NCBI RefSeq assembly: GCF_000213175.1
Contig: NW_009799099.1
Location: 1,999,049-2,063,048, forward strand
Source: Neurospora tetrasperma FGSC 2508
Taxonomy: Eukaryota; Ascomycota; Sordariomycetes; Sordariales; Sordariaceae
DNA length: 64,000 bases
Reading direction: 5' to 3'
The translations under genes were made by a program, and so were the position numbers. Numbering within the stretch: the stretch's first letter is position 1; each line of letters opens with the position of its first letter. Shown one piece after another: positions 45,415-58,757 of this stretch. Below the pieces are notes generated by a model. The model saw only the letters and a list, made by a program, of their open reading frames with translations. It had not been told where the DNA came from and made no database searches.

Positions 45415-48400
45415 CTCGCGACCCACCCTCTACTCTGCAGTTGTATTCTTTTATAAATTTCACCTAGAAATCTGGGTATTTTATTCTTATATGCCATACC
45501 AAGCCTAGACTCCAAACTATAGCTAGTATACACACTAGACTAAATTTATAGGATATTTTATAGCGCACTTTATAAAGCGTTTAGCAGTACAGTCATATAT
45601 CGTACTTAATTGAATTGCTCAATTAAGTGATTAGTTAATCGTATTTAATTTATATTAATCTATATATTTATAATTTATTTGATTTCTATTATATAATTGA
45701 GTAGTCTAATTGCTAGTGAGTTTTCCTTATTGGGTTTGAGTACTAGCTGGAGTATTAGCTAGCGTACCTCCTCCCTTTGTACTCCCCTTCTTCGTGCCTT
45801 CTTTACCCCGTATAGAATTGCTTCCTCCCCTTATACCTCCTCTTTTTTAAATAGTTTGTATAGAGCTTCGCGGGCGGCCTCGTCCCTTCTATGACGGAGT
45901 AGGAGGTTGGGCATTTATTGTATCTTCTATTATTAAATTAATACCCTCCTATATAAATGTATTTTATTAGATTGATAGCGCTATTCGTATCGATATTATA
46001 AGGTTACAGCCTGCCTTGGACTATCGGCCGCGGGTAGGTTGGAGGCGAAGCTGTCCCCGACCTTATAATATTATTGTTTGGAGCTGAGTTGGCGCTGTAG
46101 ATGGAGGAGTTTGGGTATTAATTGGCGCGGTTAATTGGGGGGCACGAGAATTAGGAGTAAAAGGTATATTATAGCAGGGTCGACCCTTTAACTTTATTAC
46201 TTTATTAAAGTCCTAATATTTTAAGTATTTACCCTTATTATTGAAGGATTTATAAAGCTACTAGTAGGGGTAGTAATTGAGTTTATTGAGTACGAATGAT
46301 TGAGATCGGTTAAGAAGGTATTCTAATATTATATATAAATACGGTAAACTAAATTGTGTAGTAAATTTGCCCGTATACAGTTCTAACTCTTCGGGGTCTA
46401 GATTAGCTTCTATTAGTATAGTACTAAGTATAATACAACGTTAATATATTACCTTATTGAGAGCCCTCTAGTATACCTTTCTACAAGCTTCTTTTACCTA
46501 TAGCTAATTAAAATACTCGTATTTAGTACGTACAATTTGCTTCTTGGTCTTGTCCTTAATATTACACTTTATACTATTAACTAGCTTGAAGCTCTATATG
46601 ACAGTGGTAACGACGGTATTATTACTTATATCAAACGATAATTAGTATACTATAGATTATATAGGGAGTAATATAATTAATTATAAGATTTAACGCTAAT
46701 AATATAACTTTTTAGGGTATAGTTCGCTAATTTAATTAGCGATATAGTACGGTAGCTAAAGTTCAACCTCTTATTAATATAATAAGTAGCTCACTCCTCC
46801 TTAATTATTATATATATCTCTTTTAAGTATATAATAATTATTATTTATTATACAAAATAGTAATAGAGTTTTTTAAATACAGTATTAAATACTTTAACGG
46901 TATAAGTATAATAAACGTACTTTTAGAGGATATAAAGCCTAGACTGAGAATACTCTATAGTATTAAATAATGGTTCTAATTAATCTATACTATTTATTAA
47001 GCGGTTAAGGCTATTAACTACCTCCTAATCTTCTTTATTAAATTCTTTAAAATTCGTTGTATTGTTAGGTTATGCTAGCGTAGGCTGGGCTAATGTTGAT
47101 ACCAATATTTCTTACTATATTTATATTTGTATAAGGGTGGTATAAATATTAATAATTTGGGCGGCGACTTTTTTATTCTATTTGCACTTAATATTTAATA
47201 CTATATTCTTATTGATATAAAAAATGTAAAGTTGGGACTACGCTTAGTAATAAATTCGCTTAATAGCTAACCTTATTATTGTATTATAATCCGTAATAGT
47301 AATTTGTAGTTTGCTCGCGGTAATAGCTTTATAATAAGCGTTAATTTAGTCTATAAGCTAATTAAATCCCTCCTACTACTCGTTATTAACTAGCCTAAAA
47401 CCGTAATTAAAAGTATAGCTAACCCCTACTATACTAATAATTTAGAAAAAGACTAGGCCTTTATTATTAGTTTTATACGTATTATTGTACATCTAGACCT
47501 AGAGATTTTCCTTCTATATTTATTCTCCCTATAAATTACTTTAGAAGAGGGTAATTAGTTTAATTTTAGCGGTATTTTACTAATTAATCTTAAAGTAGAC
47601 CCTTTTTTTAGTAAGTAGTTTTATAGTAAATTAAAAGGGGTTATACCTAGTGTATACTTCCTTTTTAAGTTTATAATAAAAGTTAATAAACTACCGTTTA
47701 ATAAATTATCCCCTAATATTTAGAAATTTCTTTTTGAATTCACTAGTAATTTCGCAATTAATTATCCTTAATCTATCAATATAGGTAGTAATAAATATTT
47801 TATATTCAACCTTAAATATTAAATAAATTAATAGCTTTTTATTAGGTAAATAGCTGTAAAATTTATAGCCTTTTTGAAGGTTAAAAGTCTATTATCGATT
47901 ATTATACTTTAATACCTTAGTATACCCCTACTAAAAGTATCTCTATTTAAATATAGAAGAAGAATGAGAGTAGTTAATTGCTTTGCAGTAGAGATTAGTA
48001 AAGTAAATAATATAGAATTGTATATAACTGAATCTTTTAATAAAATTATTAAACTAACCCTTTATAGTACTATAACTAAACTTTCTTAACTACGCTTAAA
48101 CGGCTATTATTAGCTTATTGAAGGTATCGTATTGGGTATTAAAAACGGTATAGTTACTATACTCGTAGCGGCGGCGGGGGGGTTAGTGAAATTCGTTTTT
48201 ATTATTATTAGGTTAGTCCTTATATTCATTATTATTAATATTAATAAGCTCTAGTTAGGCAAAGGTGGGTTCGGTTAGGGTAATATTTATTAGGGGTCTT
48301 AAATTGGGATTAATAAAAGTAAAGTCAATTGTTTGATTGGGGTTACCCGCGCTACGGTCATACGTGCCCATCGGCTAGGGAATCGCTATATCGGTTATCT

Positions 48401-48751
48401 ATATTACAGTTAATTAGGAAAATATATTGAAAAGTAGTAGATTATTCTTTACCATCGATTAAATAAGAGTATTTTATTTACTTTGGTGGTATTTAGTAAT
48501 ATGCGGGGTAGTGGATTGATTGAATACAACGAGGTGGTAATGTGTGTAGTTTAGTAAAGAAAGTAATACGACGAAGTATATACTAGAATAATCACTAAAT
48601 TAGATTGAGCTGGAGGTGACTAGTATAGTACGAGGGTGGCTAGTACAAATCTTAGATAGGTATAATAGCTTGAAATCTGAGAGCTTGGCGGGCGCAGTAC
48701 GAGAAGGATTGAGAAGAGTAGAGTTAAAAGCGGGAGTTAATGAAAGCGGAC

Positions 48752-48841
48752 TGGATGTACCAATTTTGATTGGTCGAAACAGCGGGAGAGGTGGGGCGGC
48801 GGTATCTGAAGACTTTCATGGCGGTGCGAAAAGACTTTCTC
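48752..48841 (-). repeat. Right terminal inverted repeat of the RIP-mutated transposon
   Basis: Reads GAGAAAGTCTTTTCGCACC on the minus strand from 48841. Relative to the left arm it carries C-to-T or G-to-A changes at several CpA/TpG sites. Confidence 0.85.
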
Positions 48842-49995
48842 AAAAAAAAAAGAAGTCAATAGAAAAGGGAAGAGAAAGGAGCCACAAGATCGGATCCAAC
48901 CTTCGTTTCGAGAATGCCTGGCCACTCGGGCTTCCCTGGGCTCTGGCCCCAAAGACAAAGAGTCCGCCCTACCTCTACTTCTTCGGCTTCGAGTTACCAT
49001 TTGTATGTTTCTGCTTCGTATCTGGTTGTCGAAGGACCGACTCGTTGAACCCCGGGTTGTGAGGAGACAGCTCTAGCGGCCATGGCCTTCAGGGATATTC
49101 CCGCGGTCGGATATATAGCGTCGTATGGAGCGCAAGACCCCACCGGGCTCAGTCCCTATTCTAGGTAGAGGCACATGAGCTCGCCGATGATGAGAAGGGG
49201 GCACCTCTAGTTGCGCTGATCGCCCATGTACCGACCTCACTGTCGTCATCTCTCCAGGCATACGGTCGTGTGGCCGGACACGGCGTTCGAGAATAAGAAC
49301 GAACTGCGGTTGCTGCGCCTGCATAGATAACCGACAAATCTCCCACCCAAACAGCCCCATGCCGTGAAACAGCATGAGAGGTGAGCTCGGACGCGGATTT
49401 TGGGGTCTTTGCGGCCCATGAGAATGGTCCGCGGCCGCCGCGCCGCGTGATAAGGGCTTATGATTTGCCACCTGGACAGCTGAGCCCGCGGTTGCTCGTG
49501 ATGTCCGAATGAACATCGAGCGGGCGCATATTGATTCCCGTTTCCCAGTTTGATGAGCTTTGGGCTGACAAGCAATCTCTCTTCCAGGACGTTTCATTAG
49601 TGCTGTCCGGGCGGGCAGTGCTTGGGCCTAACACAGCGCCCTACCGTATCAGCCCCCCCACTCATCCCGTGGCAGCATCGCATCCAGGCGGGGTGTTTTG
49701 GGACGGCGTCCGATCTGTCCGCGCCGGGCAACCAACCAGCCCAAAGCGTCATCCAGACTATCCATCGGCTTTGCAGGGACATTTCCGGGTTGTTGGGTTG
49801 TTGTTCAGGGGGTTGCGCTATTCACGCCGTAACGCCGCCCACCTTGATAACCCACCGCCAAGCTCCCTCCCTGCAAAGGCGACCTTTAAATAAATTGCTT
49901 TGGTAACGCACCACAACAACTACCAAACTGTTAGCATTCACCCTCTTTTCGATCTAGGTATCTACTGGTCTCTGATCGCTGACCATAAACGAACC
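48842..49995. other. Intergenic, upstream of the DUF676 lipase
   Basis: Normal-GC DNA again; no supportable gene. The 174-codon minus frame at 49073-49597 has no family features. Confidence 0.5.
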
Positions 49996-51496
49996 ATGGC
50001 GGATTATATCGGTGGTGACGTTGAGGCCGACCACCTCTGCGTCTTGGTACATGGTGTAAGTCCTGTTACCCTACGCTCCTGTCCATGCTGTGCTCGTGCA
50101 TGGCGCAATGATCGCCAAAACCATGTGGCACTTTGCAGAATTACCAACTCTGACCCGCAACCTGAACACTAGCTATGGGGTAATCCGAACCATATGGCCT
50201 CTGTAGCGAAGGCTTTGCGATCTCAGTATCCACGCGACAAGTTGAACATCCTCGTAGCGAAGCGAAACGCCGGATCGTTTACTTACGATGGCATCGAGCT
50301 CGGCGGCGAACGAGTATGTAACGAGATCGAAGAGGAACTCCAAGCTGTCGAAAGCGAAGGTGGAAAGATCAAGAAGATCAGCATCGCTGGCTACTCCCTC
50401 GGCGGCCTGGTGGCCCGTTATGCGATCGGCCTTCTTTATGCGCGAGGTGTGCTGGACAACCTCGAGTGCATGGTATGGAACTTCCGAACGAGAAAAAAAA
50501 AATGAAAAAAAGAACAAGACGTTGAGCTAACATTGCTTGCGCTAGACATTCACGGCATTTGCTAGCCCATTTCTGGGGGTGCGCACTCCTCTTCGCGGTT
50601 GGCCAAACCACGTATGGAACGTACTAGGTGCGCGTACCCTGTGCATGTCAGGCAGACAACTTTTCGGTATTGATCAGTTTCGTGACACGGGAAAGCCCCT
50701 TCTCGCGGTTCTGGCGGATCCGAAATCTATTTTCATGTGCGGTCTTGCCAAGTTCAAGCGTCGAATCCTCTATACAAATATCGTGAACGACAGGTCTGCC
50801 GTCTACTACACCACCGGCATAGCGAAAACGGACCCTTACACCGATTTGGACAAAGTGAAAGTCAACTACGTCAAGGGGTACGAGCCTGTTATTCTAGATC
50901 CGACAAACCCCGTATCCCCCGCGCCACCCAAGCCGAAGGAACCGCTTGTTGCCAACCTGAAGAAATGGATAAACAGGGTGCCCTTTATCTTGGCCGTAGC
51001 GGTTTTTGTCCCGTTGGGATTGGTCGCTTTCTTTATCAATTCGGCGGTCCAAACGGTACGAAGCTCCAAGAGAGTGATGTTACACGAAAAGGGCCTGGCG
51101 GGAATCGACGTTGAGAGTTACCGGGTGGACCTATGGATCAAGGAGATGCGCGAAGCTGTTGAACATGCGTATGAAGACTTAAACAGCTCTCAAAACCAGG
51201 AGTATCTTGGACTGTCGGATGGCGATTCCGGCGAAGAGACGGACGATTCCTCCAACCAGGAGATTTTGGCGCTCGAGCGCAAACAGTCACACCCACATCA
51301 GCCCACGCTTGCTCTGGCGCCATATCAGTTTGCTGCCATCAACGCCTTGGATGCACTGGGCTGGCGTAAGTATCCTGTTTGGATTCACAATGATCGACAC
51401 AGTCATGCTGCCATCATTGTGCGGATGGAAAAGCCTACGTTTGAAGAGGGCAAGGTAGTGCTCAGCCACTGGGTGAACGAGGAGTTCCTGATTTGA
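49996..51496 (+). CDS. DUF676 serine lipase/phospholipase (Lpl1/Rog1-like)
   Basis: Alpha/beta-hydrolase of the DUF676 family; the yeast relative Lpl1 is a lipid-droplet phospholipase and Rog1 a monoacylglycerol lipase. Exons 49996-50055, 50173-50472 and 50546-51496 give 436 residues. Oxyanion motif HLCVLVHG-LWGNPNHM spans intron 1 (117 nt, donor GTAAGT, phase 0). The nucleophile elbow is GYSLGG (Ser 95). TFTAFASPFLGVR after intron 2 (73 nt) is the conserved TFASPHLG-type block. A hydrophobic stretch PFILAVAVFVPLGLVAFFI in the second half could insert in a membrane or lipid-droplet monolayer. The C-terminal IHNDRHSHAAIIVRM supplies the likely catalytic His. An acidic linker lies at GDSGEETDDSS. 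Confidence 0.9.
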
Positions 51497-52177
51497 AGCG
51501 AGCGTTGTTTGAGTCCCTTTTTGACTCTTTAGTTAGACTTTTGGAAAAGGTCATCTTCGGCCTGGATGGCGCGGCGTTCTGAGGCAGCGATTCTTCATCA
51601 TTCACGAAACATTTATTTTTAAAAGTATGTACATCATGCTTTTTCTTTTTCTTTTTCTTTTTTTTAGACTGGCCTTTAGACAAGGAGAAGGAAGATGTGC
51701 GAGTGGCTTGTTCTTAGACTGGCGACAGGATATCTCACACATTCGTAGCGATCCCAGAATCAAAGTTACTTTCAAGTCCGCACGTTTGATGAGAAACAGC
51801 CCATGGTGTAAACATTGAAATGATATCAGTTCGCATCCCAAAAGAACCTGGTGCCCTGTCTGACCGAATCAGCACTACGTACGTAGTGTACTGCGTAGTA
51901 TGTACTACGTATAGCAGGCGAGGATCCACAGTACTTATTTTATTTGCTCTTCGAGTTTACACAGTATGTACTTTATGGCTCGAGCTTCCTGTTTCGGCGT
52001 TTCATCTGATTCCAGTCTGCCTTTCAATACAAGCTAGCCATAAAGGTGCACGCGTCCCCCCGGGCCACACGCATCCAAACAGTTGTATGATCCAACCATG
52101 GCCGCGCGGAGCAGCAGATAATTTCAGACGAACAGGCAAAGCCTCCTCATCGTTCAATCACGGTCATCAATCAACCG
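51497..52177. other. Intergenic, 0.7 kb
   Basis: A (CTTTTT)n tract at 51640-51664 and a cluster of nested ACGTA/GTACTAC palindromes at 51880-51915. No gene. Confidence 0.5.
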
Positions 52178-54741
52178 ATGAGGGCGTCGCGCATAGCCAA
52201 GGAGACATCGAGGTTGTTCGAGGGAACAACAGCCGCCATGGCAACGCCAGCAACACCACGTCGCTCAACGCGTCTGAGCACTCTTGCTCGATTTGCCTAT
52301 GAAGCGAACAATGCGAATGCGAATGCCAGCTCGAGTTCTGCGCCGGTTGACTTACGATCCTCGCCATTGCGCGCCACGAAGCTCGAGGAAGACCATGAGG
52401 AAGACGAAACCGGAGTTACCTTTGGATCGGACATAGAAGACGCTGTCAAATCCAGTGGCTTGCCATCACCAAAGGTGAAGCGCAGGAACCCGATTGGCAC
52501 GCGAAAACGGAAGCGCATTACCACCACAACCACTACAACAGTGCTGAAGAAGGAGGAATCATTGCCCGCCCCCACGAGGATCAAAACCGAACGGAGGAGC
52601 ACGCGAATTATCAACCAAACCGCAGAAGCCGAAGTAAAGTCGGATTCGGAGATCGACATAAACGATATCCCAGTCGCGGGCACGTCTACTACATCCAGCA
52701 GAAAACGAACCGCTCGCAAACCCGCCCGCAAGACGACCGACGCCGTCACCGGCGAACTGAAAGTCGAGCCTCCTTCTGACTGGGAGGAGGTTTATAACCT
52801 CGTCAAGGAGATGCGCATCTCCGGTCCCGCCGCCAACGCCGCCGTCGACTCGATGGGATGCGAGCGCTTGGCCAGCAATAACGCATCAGCACGCGATCGG
52901 CGATTTCACACTCTTGTTGCCCTGATGTTGTCAAGCCAGACCAAAGACACAGTCAACGCGGAGGCGATGTTGCGGTTGAAGAAGGAGCTGCCTCCCCACG
53001 CCGAGGGCGCGGAGCCGGGCCTGAACCTAGAGAATATGCTGGCTGTTGAGCCAGCCGTTTTGAACGAGTTGATTGGCAAGGTTGGCTTCCATAACAACAA
53101 GACCAAGTACGTACTGTCCTCTTGTTCACATCAAGGGTCCATATACTTATGAGCTACTGTGATAGATACCTCAAACAAGCCGCCGAAATCCTCCGCGACC
53201 GATACAACTCCGACATCCCCGACACCATCGAAGGTCTCATGTCCCTTCCCGGCGTTGGGCCCAAGATGGCGCATCTTTGCATGTCCGCCGACAACGGCTG
53301 GAACCGTGTCGAAGGCATCGGTGTGGATGTCCACGTCCACCGCATCACCAACCTCTGGGGCTGGCAGAATCCGCCCACTAAAACCCCCGAGGAGACTCGC
53401 CTTGCGCTGCAGTCGTGGCTGCCCCGTGACAAGTGGAAGGAGATCAACTGGCTGCTGGTTGGGTTCGGACAGTCGATATGTCTTCCCGTGGGGAGGAAAT
53501 GCGGTGATTGCGAGCTGGGCCTAAGGGGCTTGTGTAAAGCTGCGGAGAGAAAAAAGGTTATTGAGGGTAGAAAGAGGAGGGCGGTTGTTGAGGAGGAGAA
53601 GGCGGAGGTGGAGACCGAGGTTGTGAGATTCAAGAGAGAGCCGAAAGACGAGGGTGACAACGAGGAAGACGAGCGGGACATGGTAGTCAAGAGGGAAAAG
53701 AGAGAGGCAAGAATGGAGATCAAAGAAGAGGAGGAAGCCAGGGTCAGGGATGTTGTGGTCAACGAGCCTGTACTGCCGGTGACTCAGGAAGCTGTTGCGG
53801 ATGACGCTGTGAAGATGGAGAGCATTGAGGATGTTGAGATGGAAGACGCCGATGAGGTTCAGTCGACCATTGAACACAGCCCGCCCATCATCAAGCAAGA
53901 AGGTATGAGGGTGAAGCGCGAGAGGTTAGCCGACGCGGAAGAGGACAGTGAAGAGGCTGACCAAACATCTGTTGTCAAGGAAGAAGTTCTTAGGGTAAAG
54001 CAGGAACAGAGTGTTCATGACATGGGCGCTGGGGAAGAAGAAGAGAACCGGCTCCCGCACATCGTCAAAAGAGAACACGTACGCATCAAGCAGGAGTCAA
54101 ACATCCACGGCGAGCAGGTGGAATCGGCACATCGACGTCGCATCATGAAGAGAGAACCCGGACGGGACTTGGCGACCGTTAAGCAGGAGCCTGGTTTCGA
54201 CGAGGAGAAAGCAGACGACCTTCAACCACAAGCTGTAAAGCCCGAGCATCCGAGGGTGAAGCAGGAGTCATGTATCCCAAAGCAAACCGAAGAAAACCAT
54301 CGCTCAAGCACTGTGAAGAGAGAATCATTCAATGGAGCTACGATTGTCAAGCCGGAGCCGAACCTCAACAATGAGGACGCGGAGGGCCACCAGGCGCGGG
54401 CACGTTTAGCTAAGAGGGAGCCACTGCTGGAACGCACGATGGTAAAGCAAGAACCTAACCTCGGTGACCCTGAGGGACGGGAGGGCCAAAATGGCCCAAC
54501 CATTGTCAAGCGAGAGGTTGGGCAGTTGAAACAGGAGGCTGAGGATGAGCAAGGCGAGGACGAGGAAGTCGACGAGCCAGTCGTCAAGAGTGAAACTGTC
54601 GAAAGGCAGCAAGAACCTGTGAGGGTGAAGAGGGAGGCTGCTGATGAAGGCGAGGAGGAGGAAGACGGTTATGTGAAAACGGAACACGGCGGTAGAGTCA
54701 AAGTGGAGGATGGAATGGCAAGGATTAAGTTGGAGAGATGA
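52178..54741 (+). CDS. NTH1: Endonuclease III homologue (NTH1) with a very long SUMO-motif-rich tail
   Basis: Bifunctional DNA glycosylase/AP lyase for oxidised pyrimidines in base excision repair. Exons 52178-53106 and 53166-54741 (59-nt intron, donor GTACGT, phase 2) give 834 residues, against 300-400 usual. Core (about 200-433): LMLSSQTKD with the catalytic Lys, [10 protein letters not shown] helix-hairpin-helix, GVDVHVHRI with the catalytic Asp, and the iron-sulfur cysteines in [11 protein letters not shown]...GLC (last Cys 433). The N-terminal ~200 residues are basic, disordered and nuclear-type, possibly with a mitochondrial signal at [14 protein letters not shown]. Residues 434-834 are an acidic/basic disordered tail with about 25 psi-K-x-E tetrapeptides (VKRE, VKQE, IKQE, VKPE and variants), the SUMO-attachment consensus. 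An alternative start is Met at 52238 ([12 protein letters not shown]). Confidence 0.93.
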
Positions 54742-54948
54742 TGTCGGGATGCACTGTTGAAAAGGCATTTGTTTTATATAAAGATAGCCAGAGGGGAAAC
54801 TTTCAGGGTAAATAGGTCATACGAATGAATGAACAGACGAGTCCAGTTGAAATTCAACGTCTCATGAGTCGCTTTTCAATTTTAATTTTTTCTTGTTCTT
54901 TCCTTCCTTTCCCCCCTTATATTTTCCCTTCTCCGATGCCCCCTCTCA

Positions 54949-55406
54949 TCATACCAACCAAGCCTTAGCCTCCTCCTTCTCAAACACCTCACCCCACGTC
55001 TCGCCCTCCTCACGGCGGAACTCCTTCACGTCAACGACATCCTTAGCCCCAAAGTTGCCGTACAAGTGCGGGCACCCGTTGGTATCCTCGACCTCGTCCC
55101 ACTTGACGCTGGCCTGGTCAAAGTTGGCCAGGCGAAGCTTGATAAGGTAGAAAGAGAGCTCATTTTGGAAGAAGAGGCCGGCTGTTGTTGGGATCTTTGT
55201 GGTTTTGGAAAGCTGGGATTAGCGCGTTCATGTAATGAAGTGGAGAGGATAGAACGTACCTGCCACGAGGTGCTCAGATGCACAAATCCATCTTTCTGGT
55301 CCAGCTCCGACAGTGGGTAGGACTCGGGAATCGGACTGGGCGGGGCTTCGACCGTGATCTTGTACACGAACTCGGGGAGCGGGGAAGGAGGAGGGGGGAT
55401 GACCAT
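54949..55406 (-). CDS. DUF952 family protein
   Basis: Function unknown; DUF952 proteins are small, single-domain and widespread in bacteria and fungi. Exons 55406-55260 and 55194-54949 (65-nt intron, donor GTACGT, phase 0) give 130 residues. It reads FVYKITVEAPPSP, then DQKDGFVHLSTSWQ at the splice, then IPTTAGLFFQNELSFYLIKLRLANFDQASVKWDEV and GCPHLYGNF. The GFVHLST and CPHLYG motifs are the family hallmarks. The start is at MVIPPPPSPLPEF; an upstream in-frame Met at 55481 adds 25 unlikely residues. It faces NTH1 tail-to-tail, 207 bp apart. Confidence 0.85.
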
Positions 55407-57246
55407 TTTGGGAGGTTGGTAGTGGAACACAATGATATGGTTAGAAAGGTATGAGTTCGTGGTCGTTTCTGCCTTCTTCAATTTGTGGAGGATGATTTAG
55501 AACTGGCGAAGTCCATGTGAGATACTTACTGATGTGTTGTCATTGGTTGTGACACTGCAGTGTTGCTGATCTACTGTGCCTCTTGAGTACCTACCTAGGG
55601 TTAGGAGTAAAAGTGGTCTTCATAGCAACATGCTCCACGTTGCTTGTCACCGTCTGTCTTCAACTCTCACAAGCTCAACAGGGCCTGTTTTGTCGAGAAC
55701 TGTTTGGTTCGACACTTTTGACGCCGAGAGACAATATGATCAGGCGAAATCGCTGGGGATAGCGAGAGACAAAGCTTCGGTATCGTCACATGTAATTGAG
55801 CCTGGAGGCAACGAACTTCACAAGGCGGCTGCACAATCCTTGGCTTGACAGAACGAAGTTTTTGAACGACGAGGAAAAAATGAGGAGAGGTGAGGGGTTG
55901 ACCTATATTTCAGATTATATTGCCCATACCAGTCGCAGCTATTTCCCTGCCTTAAACAATTCACCGACTCCAGTATTGTTTTCTCACAATATGGACCTGG
56001 ATTATGTATCACCGCTACCAATTCCTGTCCGTCATCACTTCGTACTGTCGTCGTCGACCTCACTTCTGATAAAGGTTAGGTAGTTAGTGGACCATAACCT
56101 GCGGACTCGGAATAGCTCATCACACATGGTCGGCAGCCGGGAAAGATGAAGTGTACCTCGAAGACAATTTTAACGTCGAGTCGTGGTCAGAGGTGATTGC
56201 CGTGATTGTATTACTTTGCGGACGATAATGTGACATTGGCGGACATAGCAGCTCCTACGATTCAATACTTATTTCCAGCCGCTAGAGATGTAACCCGAAA
56301 GCTCGACTCTCGGCGGCCGGCCCATTGGCACCTGTTGAGCGGTACGGGGGGTTTCCTGAGGCGAAATGTACATGCGAGACGAAATCTTCAATCACGTAAT
56401 TCTGAAGACATATCTGACGATCTGTCAAAGCCTCTATGTGAGGCGCTAGCGTGCACAGAGCAGTTCACGGAAGGCGGGATGAGACCCCGCTATACATAGT
56501 TCGCTGCAAACAGTAGAGGGGAAGAGATTGGAAGGAATGTACATATCAAAGTGGGTGAGAATCCAACATCATGCCCTGAGGTTGTTAAGTGACCGTCAAT
56601 GGAGAGTTGGCGAGTTGATATGTACTCTTTTGTAAGAAAAGTGCCGAGGGAAAGGTACGGGCCGAGGGAGCAAAGCGAGCTCCCCGAGAGCGAGAGCCTT
56701 TTCCAGTCGATAAGGCATTTGGAGTGTTGATATATACTGCGTATCCGATATAGCTGAGCATGTCATTGATAGGCTCCAGTCAGATAAGCACTCAAACACG
56801 TTGCTTAGAAAGCCACAGGAATCCCCGAGATGCCGTGAAATCACCGAAAACCATGTCGGATAAACAAGCGAGAAAAACACTTCCCGAGACCTTTAGCGCT
56901 ACCTCGTCACCGAATTGACTGTACGCGGTGTATCCTTATGTAGTGTACGAGAAGGAAAGAGGCCTGGAAGCCAAGAGAACACTTCCTCTCACTCAGAGAT
57001 CCGATCCATCGATGATCTCCTTTAACCGGTACCTTTACCGTACAGAAGGGAACTGCCCACCTGGCAGTGCCCCACCTTTTAGAAGGCGGGGTCGGCGCTG
57101 CGGTTGATGGAACTAAACAGGCTCCGTTTTGTCATCATTCCAAAAGACGTCGACTTGTTGCCATGTAAATTGCCTCGACCTGTTTTCAAACTTCATTTCA
57201 ACTCTGTGTTGATTTTGGATTCTACATTTCATCACATTCAGACACA
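55407..57246. other. Intergenic, 1.8 kb, divergent DUF952 and dehydrogenase genes
   Basis: No supportable gene. A 97-codon plus frame at 56206-56499 has no recognisable domain. Confidence 0.45.

Positions 57247-58757
<1,511 letters not shown>

Larger units (their letters stand above)
45324..48841. mobile_element. RIP-destroyed DNA transposon, 3.5 kb, with ~90-bp inverted termini
   Basis: The left end, GAGAAAGTCTTTTCGCACCGCC at 45324, reappears inverted at 48841. Matching runs about 90 bp, then diverges. Arms differ by C/T and G/A in CpA or TpG context (cagaCA vs cagaTA; gTGca vs gTAca), the RIP signature. The interior is extremely AT-rich with stops in all frames, yet short islands look once-coding; for example at about 45847-45915 the minus strand reads L-L-R-H-R-R-D-E-A-A-R-E-A-L-Y-K-L-F. 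Both ends abut poly-A runs (12 and 10 A), which could be the target duplication. Long inverted termini indicate a cut-and-paste class II element; I cannot name the superfamily. Confidence 0.85.

Noticed and set aside
45460-48600. Possible mitochondrial insertion or centromeric DNA because of the extreme AT content
   Set aside because: The block is bounded exactly by inverted repeats with RIP-type differences, which a transposon explains better.
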